Assembly: GCA_913057765.1 (NCBI GenBank)
Contig: CAJXPH010000090.1
Coordinates: 1-10,124 of the forward strand
Reading direction: 5' to 3'
DNA: 10,124 nucleotides
Source: an uncultured Campylobacteraceae bacterium
Lineage (GTDB): Bacteria > Campylobacterota > Campylobacteria > Campylobacterales > Arcobacteraceae
The position numbers and the translations under genes are program-made. The notes below the pieces were generated by a model, which saw only the letters and a program-made list of their open reading frames with translations, was not told the DNA's origin and did not search any database. Within the stretch, counting starts at the first letter, position 1. Every line of letters begins with the position of its first letter. Shown one piece after another: positions 1-6,237 of this stretch.

Positions 1-48
1 TCTACACTATCCTCTTCGTCGGCAGCGTCAGATGTGTATAAGAGACAG
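1..48. other. Untrimmed Illumina Nextera (Tn5) i5 adapter
   Basis: This is sequencing-library DNA, not genome. Bases 1-7 (TCTACAC) match the end of the P5 oligonucleotide. Bases 8-15 (TATCCTCT) are an 8-base i5 index that I recognise as Nextera S503. Bases 16-29 (TCGTCGGCAGCGTC) are the Nextera read-1 adapter, and bases 30-48 (AGATGTGTATAAGAGACAG) are the Tn5 mosaic end. Native sequence starts at base 49. The mosaic end should not be read as a natural transposon end. Confidence 0.98.
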
Positions 49-1510
49 CTTTAATATTGTTTATATTTTTATTTGATCCTCTAACAATTAATTGACTTGG
101 TACAAAATTATATGGTTTCGTATAGTAAAAATTATTTTCTTCTCTCTCTTTTGTCCAACTTAGATTCATAACACCGTGAATAATTTTACCATTTGTTGCA
201 TCGCTAAATCCATCTTTCCATCGGTCATACTTGATTGGAACCACATGTAAGTCACTATATTTATTAAATAGTTTTATCATATCGATATGAATATTATCAC
301 CATTGTCATTTGTATTCCAATAATTCATGACTGCAAATTTTACGATTGGATTATTAGTAATCCAATTTTGTTCTTCACTAGTTAAATCAATTCCACTTAT
401 GGGAGTCTTTTTGTTAAATTTATCAGTTTTTTCTTTTAAATAATCTTCAAACCATTTCTTTCGAAGAGTTGCCATTTCTTTTAATGAAATAGAGTTAATA
501 CCTTTTTTTAGAATTGAGGCAATATTTGGATACTTTTTATTTACCCCAATATAAAGCTCACTTGATTTATGATAAATTTCTGTTGCAACTTTTAAATCAT
601 ATTTTTCTAATAGTTCAGGACGAACATGACCACTTAGGACAGCATTAACAATACCCTCTCCTACCAACTTATAAGTATCCTCAGTAGTCAACCCATATGA
701 TAATTTAGCACTTGGTACTTTTTCTTTCATAACATCTACAAAAATTGTCTCTGCTTCTACAGCAACTTTTTGATCTTTTAAATATTCAATAGAATGTATT
801 TTATTATTATCTTTTTTAACGATGATAGGGTAACCAGTAAAGTGGTAAGGAGTATTATAAATAAAATGATTTTTTTCTCTTTCTTTAGACCAACTTAAAC
901 CAAAAATTGCATTAATATCTCCCTCAATTGTCTTATTATAAGCATCCTTCCATGAAGAAAAAGGAACTAGCCTGATATTCGTACTTAACTTATTATTTAT
1001 TAAATTTATAATATCTGTATGAAAACCTTGTAATTTATTGTCTGTACCAAGAATATCATATGGAGGGAAATCAGTTACAACTGCAACAGTAATTATAGGA
1101 TTATTTCTTACCCATGATATTTCTTTATTATTTAGTTGATTATTCTTTTTAATTTTCTCAAAATATGCATAGACAGAACCAACTTTCTCTCCTTCATATC
1201 TTGATTCTGATTCAAATAAATCATAATCGCTCATATTTTTGAGGATTGTTTCAGTAAATTTATTTTTATTCTCATCTTTATACAAAGAAAGGTAAGTTTC
1301 ACCACTAAGAGCTTCTACAATTTTCAAAGCTTTTAAATTCGGATGATTGTTTACATATCCTATTATTGTAGTTTGTAAAGATTGTTTATCAATGTTATAA
1401 AGTGATGAAGCACTAAGTCGAGATAAATTATCAGCTTGTTTTTGAGTGGCATAAAGGCTTGTAGAAACCAAAAATAATAAAATCATTAAAGTTTTAAATA
1501 CTGTATTCAT
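49..1510 (-). CDS. Secreted sensor protein with two tandem solute-binding (SBP_bac_3-like) domains, 3' end missing
   Basis: An N-terminal signal or anchor segment (residues 1-21, LMILLFLVSTSLYA core) leads into a small domain of about residues 40-120 that I do not recognise firmly. Two amino-acid-binding-protein-like domains follow, at about 133-360 and from about 380 to the break. They are related: SSWKDAYNKTIEGDINAIFG in the first matches DRWKDGFSDATNGKIIHG in the second, and LSWSKEREKNHF (205-216) matches LSWTKEREENNF (450-461). Native sequence ends at Lys487. The frame then runs through the adapter (false tail VSYTHLTLPTKRIV) to a TAG at bases 2-4, so neither the stop nor the tail is real. 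Tandem domains like these in BvgS/EvgS-type proteins precede a membrane segment and a histidine kinase or GGDEF output, so a lost cytoplasmic output domain is inferred but not seen. The ATG lies in a 4-bp ATGA overlap with the upstream binding-protein gene, which suggests translational coupling. The ligand is unknown. Confidence 0.85.
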
Positions 1511-2244
1511 TTTTTATCCAATTTATTTTGTCTATTAATTTCTTTTAACCCTGACCAAATTTTTTCCATCTCTTCTGATTTCTTTTTATAAGTTTTTTTT
1601 GAAAAAATTATAAAATATTCTTTTTTTCTAATAGGCAATGACTCTTTTATTATATTTTTAGAAAAATAAGGATATTTATTTATCAAATTATTTACTTCTT
1701 CAAATGAACCAGCATAAGCATCTAACTTCTTAGCAGAGAGTTTTCTAACTAACTCAGAATTTAATATAAACTCTTCTATTTTAATATTTGAATGTTTTTT
1801 CAAATCTGAAATCACAGCATATTTAGCTTTAACACCTACAGTACCACCATTTAAAAAAACTTTTCCATTCCATCTTAAAGGGCTATCAATATGACGAAAA
1901 ATATAGTAAGTATTCCCTTCATTTAGTCTTCTATCTCCATCCAACTTAGTATTTTTCATAGGATACATAGAGTATCTAGCCCTGTTTTTTTTATAACTTG
2001 CATTTATTGCACCATCAATAACACCTTTTTCTAACATTAAAAGAGCTCTTGTCCAAGGAACACCTTTAAATGAGACTTTTATATTATTTTTTTTTGCGAT
2101 TTTTTTAATTTTGTCTATTTCGATTACTTGTTTAGAACTTGGTATATTTACATTAGTATATTTTGCAAATGCAATAGTAATATCAGAAAATAGATTATTC
2201 GAAAAGAAAATTAAGACTAGTATTATTTTTATATAAATATTCAT
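1507..2244 (-). CDS. Periplasmic solute-binding protein, SBP_bac_3-like
   Basis: A 245-residue protein with a signal peptide (residues 1-20, hydrophobic IKIILVLIFFSNNLFS, cleavage probably after Ser20). It then has one substrate-binding fold of the polar-amino-acid type. Family-like features are the opening strand DITIAFAKYT, the segment VPWTRALLMLEKGVIDGAI (62-80), the NRARYSMYP stretch (87-95) where these proteins usually have an ExR-x-F/Y-x-F/Y-S-x-P motif, and a hinge-like GTVGVKAKYAV at 134-144. No transporter permease or ATPase gene lies nearby. Its TGA overlaps the ATG of the tandem-domain sensor, so it more likely works with that sensor, or is a diverged copy of its sensing module, than in uptake; this is inference. 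The ATG is preceded by GGAGGA (bases 2264-2259), 14 bases away, which is a long spacing, but no better start is in frame. Confidence 0.8.
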   Translation of the reverse strand: MNIYIKIILVLIFFSNNLFSDITIAFAKYTNVNIPSSKQVIEIDKIKKIAKKNNIKVSFKGVPWTRALLMLEKGVIDGAINASYKKNRARYSMYPMKNTKLDGDRRLNEGNTYYIFRHIDSPLRWNGKVFLNGGTVGVKAKYAVISDLKKHSNIKIEEFILNSELVRKLSAKKLDAYAGSFEEVNNLINKYPYFSKNIIKESLPIRKKEYFIIFSKKTYKKKSEEMEKIWSGLKEINRQNKLDKK

Positions 2245-2245
2245 A

Positions 2246-2326
2246 TTAATATTTTCTATCCTCCATTATTTCACAGGAAGAATCAAAAGTAATTATAAAA
2301 AAAATTATTAGTGAGACTCTAATCAT
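2246..2326 (-). CDS. Possible 26-residue small ORF leading the sensor operon
   Basis: An ATG at 2326-2324 has a GGAG motif 6 bases upstream (2336-2333) and opens a 26-codon frame. The peptide begins MIRVSLIIFFIITF, a short hydrophobic helix, then has a polar tail with one Cys (DSSCEIMEDRKY). Its TAA ends one base before the ATG of the solute-binding protein gene, and its last codons contain the GGAGGA that serves that gene. This arrangement would suit a coupled leader or a small membrane peptide. Against it, the best TATAAT box for this operon (2297-2292) lies inside the ORF, so transcripts starting there would not encode it. It could also be a remnant of the 3' end of a lost gene, or chance. 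Confidence 0.3.
   Translation of the reverse strand: MIRVSLIIFFIITFDSSCEIMEDRKY
2292..2304 (-). promoter_or_regulatory. Candidate sigma-70 promoter for the solute-binding/sensor operon
   Basis: On the minus strand a run of eight T leads into a perfect TATAAT (2297-2292), about 50 bases before the solute-binding protein ATG. Campylobacterota vegetative promoters are known for a conserved -10 box with T-rich DNA upstream and little -35 conservation, which fits. It is called from motif shape only; AT-rich DNA produces such matches by chance. Confidence 0.45.
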
Positions 2327-2345
2327 ACATAACTCCACAATTATT

Positions 2346-2385
2346 GTATTCTTAAGTAGGTAAATTAATTATATGTTAAGAATGC
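2346..2385. repeat. Inverted repeat in the divergent control region
   Basis: ATTCTTAA (2348-2355) and TTAAGAAT (2376-2383) are perfect 8-bp arms. A G:T wobble and a G:C pair extend them to 2346 and 2385. The 20-base spacer contains AATTAATT. The repeat lies between the panB promoter and the leftward sensor operon, with no T-run and no gene ending nearby, so a terminator is unlikely. An operator for a dimeric regulator is possible, but the AT-rich composition makes chance a real alternative. Confidence 0.3.
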
Positions 2386-2457
2386 TTAAAGAAAGTAACA
2401 AAAAAGCCATCTTCTTTATTATTTTAATAATTCTTTAAAGTTATAATAAAAAGGATA

Positions 2458-2470
2458 TTTTTGATACAAT
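2458..2470 (+). promoter_or_regulatory. Candidate promoter for panB-ruvB-permease operon
   Basis: TTTTTGATACAAT (2458-2470) closely follows the Campylobacter-type vegetative pattern of a T-run, then TG-N, then TANAAT. Transcription would start near 2477, giving a leader of about 22 bases before the GTG at 2499. A second TATAAT (2442-2447, within TTAAAGTTATAAT) lies 23 bases upstream and is an alternative -10 box. The proposed start site also argues against translation starting at the in-frame TTG at 2472. Confidence 0.5.
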
Positions 2471-2486
2471 ATTGACTAATTATAAA

Positions 2487-2491
2487 AAGGA
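2487..2491 (+). promoter_or_regulatory. Ribosome binding site that sets the panB start
   Basis: AAGGA ends 7 bases before GTG at 2499, an ideal spacing. The longer frame could open at TTG 2472, but that codon has no Shine-Dalgarno motif at good spacing and lies at or before the probable transcription start. The motif sits in AAAAAGGATATTT (2484-2496), of which an exact second copy is at 2448-2460. Confidence 0.6.
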
Positions 2492-2498
2492 TATTTAC

Positions 2499-3308
2499 GT
2501 GAGTATTATTAAAAATGATTTTGAAAAAATGAATATTACAAAAATAAAAAATGCTAAAAATAATAAAAAATTAACAATGATTACAGCTTATGATGCTCTA
2601 TTTGCAAAACTATTTGAAGAAGTTGCAGATATGATACTAGTAGGAGATAGCCTAAATATGAGTTTTGCAGGAAAGCCAGATACTTTATCAGCAACATTAG
2701 AGCAAATGATTTATCATACAAATGCTGTATGTAGTGGTGCACCTAAAGCATTTACTATTTTAGATATGCCTTTTGGAACTTACATAAATAAAGACGAAGC
2801 ATTAACAAATGCAGTAAAAGTATATAGAGAAACAAATGCTGCTGCTGTTAAGATTGAAGGAGGAGAAGACAGAGCTCATATTGTTGAACATCTAACTTCA
2901 AATTCTATTGCTGTTATGGGACATATAGGATTAATGCCACAATATGTAAGAAGTGAAGGTGGATATAAAGTTAGAGGGAAAACAGCTGAAGATACAGAAC
3001 AACTAGTCAAAGATGCTATTGCAATCGAAAAAGCGGGAGCTTTTGCAATTGTTATTGAAGGGGTTATGAGTGATACTGCAAAACAAATTACGGAAGCAGT
3101 ATCTATTCCTACTATTGGAATAGGAGCTGGAAATGTAACTGATGGTCAAGTATTAGTTTGGTCTGATATGTTAGGTTTCTTTGAAGACTTTAAACCAAAA
3201 TTTGTAAGACACTATATGAATGGTGCAGATCAAGTAAAAGAAGCTGTTAATCAATATAGAGCAGATGTTCAAGACTCATCATTCCCTTCAACAAAAGAAG
3301 AATACTAG
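2499..3308 (+). CDS. panB: 3-methyl-2-oxobutanoate hydroxymethyltransferase (ketopantoate hydroxymethyltransferase)
   Basis: This cytoplasmic enzyme transfers a one-carbon unit from 5,10-methylene-tetrahydrofolate to 3-methyl-2-oxobutanoate to make ketopantoate, the first committed step to pantothenate and coenzyme A. With the GTG start the protein has 269 residues, close to the E. coli enzyme. Conserved blocks are LTMITAYDALFAKLF (25-39), MILVGDSLNM (45-54), ILDMPFGTY (87-95), VKIEGGE (117-123), GHIGLMPQ (141-148), the GGYKVRGKT loop (154-162) and IPTIGIGAGNVTDGQ (203-217). By comparison with E. coli PanB, the metal ligands are Asp50, Asp89 and Glu120, and the catalytic acid is Glu187. It is the first gene of a rightward operon, only 3 bases before ruvB. 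No other pantothenate genes are in the window. A start at Met11 (2529) is possible but lacks the good ribosome binding site. Confidence 0.96.
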   Translation: MSIIKNDFEKMNITKIKNAKNNKKLTMITAYDALFAKLFEEVADMILVGDSLNMSFAGKPDTLSATLEQMIYHTNAVCSGAPKAFTILDMPFGTYINKDEALTNAVKVYRETNAAAVKIEGGEDRAHIVEHLTSNSIAVMGHIGLMPQYVRSEGGYKVRGKTAEDTEQLVKDAIAIEKAGAFAIVIEGVMSDTAKQITEAVSIPTIGIGAGNVTDGQVLVWSDMLGFFEDFKPKFVRHYMNGADQVKEAVNQYRADVQDSSFPSTKEEY

Positions 3309-3311
3309 AAT

Positions 3312-4328
3312 ATGGAAAGAGTTGTTGAAGTAGAGCAAATCTCATTTGAAGAAGATACAGCAGAAGTAAGTTTACGTCCATCAACATGGGATGACTATAT
3401 TGGCCAAGAAAAAATAAAAAGAAATCTAAAAGTTTTTATTGAAGCATCAAAAAAAAGAAATGAAGCTTTAGACCATATTCTTTTTTATGGACCTCCAGGA
3501 CTTGGTAAAACTACAATTTCATACTTAATTTCAAATGAGATGAATACAAATATTAAAATTACTGCTGGTCCAATGATTGAAAAATCTGGAGATTTAGCAG
3601 CAATTTTAACAAATCTTGAAGAAGGAGATATTCTATTTATTGATGAAATTCATAGACTTAGCCCTGCTGTTGAGGAGATATTATATCCCGCAATGGAAGA
3701 TTATCGATTAGATATTATTATAGGATCAGGACCTGCTGCGCAAACAGTAAAAATTGACCTTCCAAGGTTTACTCTTATTGGGGCAACTACAAGAGCAGGT
3801 ATGTTATCAAACCCTTTGAGGGAAAGATTTGGAATGCATTTTAGAATGCAGTTTTATAATCACGAAGAGCTAGCAAAAATCATTCAAATAGCATCGCAAA
3901 AACTTAACAAATATTGTGAAGATAATGCAGCAGCAGAAATTTCTAGAAGAAGTAGAGGAACACCTAGGGTTGCACTTAGACTTTTAAGAAGAGTAAGAGA
4001 TTTTGCTGAAGTTGAAAATGAAGAAAGAATAAATATTGATAGGTGTATGTTTGCCCTTGACGAACTAGGAGTAAATGAGAGTGGTTTTGATGAAATGGAT
4101 ATCAACTTACTTGAATTACTAGTATCAAATAGAGGTAAACCCATGGGACTTTCAACAATGGCAGCAGCTCTTAGTGAAGATGAAGGTACAATTGAAGATG
4201 CTATAGAACCATATTTACTAGCTAACGGGTTCATTGAAAGAACAGCAAGAGGTAGAATTGCAAGTGTAAAAACATACGAAATGTTTAGATTATCTTATCC
4301 AAATGATGAAGAGGACAAACTATTTTGA
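3312..4328 (+). CDS. ruvB: Holliday junction branch migration DNA helicase RuvB
   Basis: RuvB is the hexameric AAA+ motor that, loaded by RuvA, drives branch migration of Holliday junctions before RuvC cuts them. The 338-residue protein is of normal length and complete. Seen in order: the RPSTWDDYIGQ entry motif (22-32), Walker A GPPGLGKT (60-67), Walker B with DEIH (111-114), sensor 1 GATTRAG (157-163), the LRERFG region holding the arginine finger (169-174), sensor 2 GTPRVALRLLRRVRD (216-230), and a C-terminal winged-helix domain with PYLLANGFIERTARGR (300-315). ruvA and ruvC are not here, as is common outside enterobacteria. Only 3 bases separate it from panB. The region before ATG has just a weak purine stretch (AGAAGAA), which suggests coupling to panB translation. 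Its TGA overlaps the TTG start of the next gene. Confidence 0.97.
   Translation: MERVVEVEQISFEEDTAEVSLRPSTWDDYIGQEKIKRNLKVFIEASKKRNEALDHILFYGPPGLGKTTISYLISNEMNTNIKITAGPMIEKSGDLAAILTNLEEGDILFIDEIHRLSPAVEEILYPAMEDYRLDIIIGSGPAAQTVKIDLPRFTLIGATTRAGMLSNPLRERFGMHFRMQFYNHEELAKIIQIASQKLNKYCEDNAAAEISRRSRGTPRVALRLLRRVRDFAEVENEERINIDRCMFALDELGVNESGFDEMDINLLELLVSNRGKPMGLSTMAAALSEDEGTIEDAIEPYLLANGFIERTARGRIASVKTYEMFRLSYPNDEEDKLF
4311..4315 (+). promoter_or_regulatory. Ribosome binding site supporting a TTG start
   Basis: GAGGA, inside the last codons of ruvB, ends 9 bases before the TTG at 4325. It supports starting the membrane protein at TTG within a TTGA overlap with the ruvB stop. No ATG occurs in frame until residue 18, which would cut into the first hydrophobic segment. 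Confidence 0.55.
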
Positions 4329-5389
4329 AACCACAATACTTTTTAATTGCACTAGCAGTTGTTACTTTGTTTTTTATGTTCGAATTGTTTAGTCCATTTT
4401 TAAAACCAATGATTGTTGCCCTACTTTTAGCAGTTGCTACAAATTCATTAAATATATATTTTAAAAGACACATACCTAATACTTTTATCAGCTCTAGTTT
4501 AATGACAGTATTTTTAACAGCAATATTCTTTATTCCTGTCTTATACTGTATTTTTTCATTCGCAACATTAATTAATAAAATAGATCAACAAGCACTTATT
4601 GCTATTTATGAATCTACAAAAGAATGGGTAGAAAACATGCCTGATGATTTCATTCTCATTAAAGAGCAATTAAGTGCTATTTTACAAAAAGTAGATATCC
4701 CAGAGTTTATTCAAAAACTATTATCTATAGGAGCACTTCTAGGTAAAAATTCTGCTAAATTCATTATAGATATGGTTATGATTTTAATATTTTATTTTTT
4801 CTTTAATTTTTATGGAACAAGTTTATCTCACTATTTTAAAGATGCTCTTCCACTTAAAAAAGAAGATTCAAATGCCTTATTTTATGAATCATCAAATGTA
4901 ATGAGTGTAGTTTTATATTCAATTCTTGCAACAGCTGTATTAGAAGGTTTCTTATTTGGTGTATTTGTTAGTTTCTTTGGCTACGATGGAATTTTACTTG
5001 GAGTTCTATATGGCTTTGCATCATTAATCCCTGTTGTAGGAGGAATAATTATGTGGCTTCCTGTTGCAATCTATGAAATGTCTACAGGCAGTACAGGAAA
5101 TGCAGTTGCTATTGCTATTTATTCAATAGTTGTAATTTCTCTTATTGCAGATACATTTATAAAACCAGTGATTATTAAATATATTAATCAAAAAGTTGTA
5201 AAAACACCAACTGATGTAAATGAACTTCTTATCTTCTTTGCAATAGTTGCAGGTCTTTCAACATTCGGTTTTTGGGGTATGATTATAGGACCAGCAATGG
5301 TTACATTCTTTATATCCCTAATACAATTACTTAAAAAGTTTAGTGATGACTTTTATAGTATAGAACAAACGGTAGAAAATAGGAAATAA
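4325..5389 (+). CDS. AI-2E/PerM family transporter-like membrane protein
   Basis: An inner-membrane protein of 354 residues, the usual length for the AI-2E family (Pfam AI-2E_transport; E. coli TqsA, YdiK and PerM). Hydrophobic segments lie at about 5-20, 26-42, 58-82, 146-164, 192-218, 222-250, 260-277 and 300-335. The soluble stretch at 85-135 and the motif IPVVGGIIMWLPVAIY (235-250) are typical of the family. Some members are tied to autoinducer-2 export and others to Na+/H+ exchange, so no substrate can be assigned. It starts with TTG overlapping the ruvB stop by 4 bases and is the last gene of the panB-ruvB operon. I infer no functional link to recombination. Its last codons form the left arm of the operon terminator. 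Confidence 0.88.
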   Translation: MKPQYFLIALAVVTLFFMFELFSPFLKPMIVALLLAVATNSLNIYFKRHIPNTFISSSLMTVFLTAIFFIPVLYCIFSFATLINKIDQQALIAIYESTKEWVENMPDDFILIKEQLSAILQKVDIPEFIQKLLSIGALLGKNSAKFIIDMVMILIFYFFFNFYGTSLSHYFKDALPLKKEDSNALFYESSNVMSVVLYSILATAVLEGFLFGVFVSFFGYDGILLGVLYGFASLIPVVGGIIMWLPVAIYEMSTGSTGNAVAIAIYSIVVISLIADTFIKPVIIKYINQKVVKTPTDVNELLIFFAIVAGLSTFGFWGMIIGPAMVTFFISLIQLLKKFSDDFYSIEQTVENRK

Positions 5390-5409
5390 CTATTTTCTAC
5401 CACCTTTTT
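5371..5409. terminator. Hairpin terminator shared by convergent genes
   Basis: GGTAGAAAATAG (5371-5382) and CTATTTTCTACC (5390-5401) form a perfect 12-bp stem with a 7-base loop that holds the TAA of the permease gene. ACC and five T follow on the plus strand, giving an intrinsic terminator for the panB operon. The same hairpin lies just after the TAA of the leftward FTR-rhodanese gene, but its minus-strand tail (GTTTGTTCTATA) is only weakly T-rich, so termination in that direction is less certain. The left arm encodes the last residues of the permease. Confidence 0.8.
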
Positions 5410-6157
5410 AGTCTTCTTCCCCTGATAAAACTTCACCCTGGTAAGTTACAATTCCATAATCTAAGTTTGATACAGACTTAAATCCCATATCAAGCATAAT
5501 TCTTTGACAATATGCACTTCTACTTCCACTATGACAATAAACAACAACTGGAATATTTTTTTTATCTTCAATTCTTTCTATTGCTTGATAAAAAGAAGTA
5601 GTAGGAATTAAATAGTCTGTTCCTTTAATTCTATGTCCTACCCATTCCATCCATTCTCTTGTATCAACTAAATTAAAGTTCACAAATCCAAGATCTCTAG
5701 CTTCTAATAAAGATTCAACTTCATGCCCACTAATTTGCTCTTTCGTAAAAATTGCTTCACACTCTTCTTTTGAAAAACCTTTTGAATGAACAATCTCTTC
5801 TTCAGTAGATTGAGCTTTTTCTTCAATTAATTTTGCATGTTCAGGAGTGCAGAAAATTCCACAATGACAGTGTCCTTGAGATGGTATCTCTTTTTCTAAT
5901 GCTGGAGTACAAGGACAAAGTCTATTATCTGCATTATCTTTTTCTTCTTGAGTATTTCCAACAACCATGAAACAGGGACAATATCTTTTATCGTATATAA
6001 GTTTATTTCGTGTTAATCCCATTTGAACTGATTCATTAACATCAGCTTCTGGATTATAAACAAATCCATGTTCTTCACATACTTTATCCGTAAACTGTTT
6101 TGTTAATTCAAATACTGTTTGAAACTCATCGCTTTCTATATCTAATTTTTTAATCAT
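5408..6157 (-). CDS. Ferredoxin:thioredoxin reductase-like Fe-S domain fused to a rhodanese domain
   Basis: A 249-residue cytoplasmic protein in two parts. Residues 1-115 resemble the catalytic subunit of ferredoxin:thioredoxin reductase, with the seven-cysteine pattern: C27, then C60-P-C62, C81-P-C83 and C97-H-C99. In plant and cyanobacterial enzymes these cysteines hold a [4Fe-4S] cluster and a redox disulfide. The spacings here (CPC-X18-CPC-X13-CHC) are longer than the plant X16 and X8. An extra Cys103 follows. Residues 150-245 are a rhodanese domain, with VDTREWMEW (164-172) and the active loop CHSGSR (208-213), whose Cys208 would carry a persulfide. Asp9 to Glu30 looks helical, as in the family. 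A role passing electrons or sulfane sulfur to thiols is inferred; the electron donor and target are not known. The ATG has AGGA 6 bases upstream. It lies downstream of aat, with an 80-base gap containing a promoter candidate. Confidence 0.85.
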   Translation of the reverse strand: MIKKLDIESDEFQTVFELTKQFTDKVCEEHGFVYNPEADVNESVQMGLTRNKLIYDKRYCPCFMVVGNTQEEKDNADNRLCPCTPALEKEIPSQGHCHCGIFCTPEHAKLIEEKAQSTEEEIVHSKGFSKEECEAIFTKEQISGHEVESLLEARDLGFVNFNLVDTREWMEWVGHRIKGTDYLIPTTSFYQAIERIEDKKNIPVVVYCHSGSRSAYCQRIMLDMGFKSVSNLDYGIVTYQGEVLSGEED

Positions 6158-6213
6158 ATTATTTCCTAACTATTTAAAAACGTAAAATAACATATCTCAC
6201 ATTAGAATTTAAT

Positions 6214-6225
6214 ATTATAAAAAAC
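6214..6225 (-). promoter_or_regulatory. Candidate promoter for the FTR-rhodanese gene
   Basis: On the minus strand GTTTTTTATAAT (6225-6214) places a T-run directly before a perfect TATAAT box, about 57 bases upstream of the ATG at 6157. It is the only clear -10-like box between aat and this gene, so the gene may be expressed separately from aat. This rests on the motif alone. Confidence 0.4.
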
Positions 6226-6237
6226 TATAATTAAATA

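Noticed and set aside
30..48. Tn5 transposon end at the left edge
   Set aside because: The mosaic end is preceded by Nextera adapter and index sequence, so it comes from library preparation and not from a natural mobile element.
3884..4234. Minus-strand open frame inside ruvB
   Set aside because: It lies wholly within the ruvB coding region, has Ser- and Leu-rich composition typical of an antisense shadow, and has no domain or start signal I can support.
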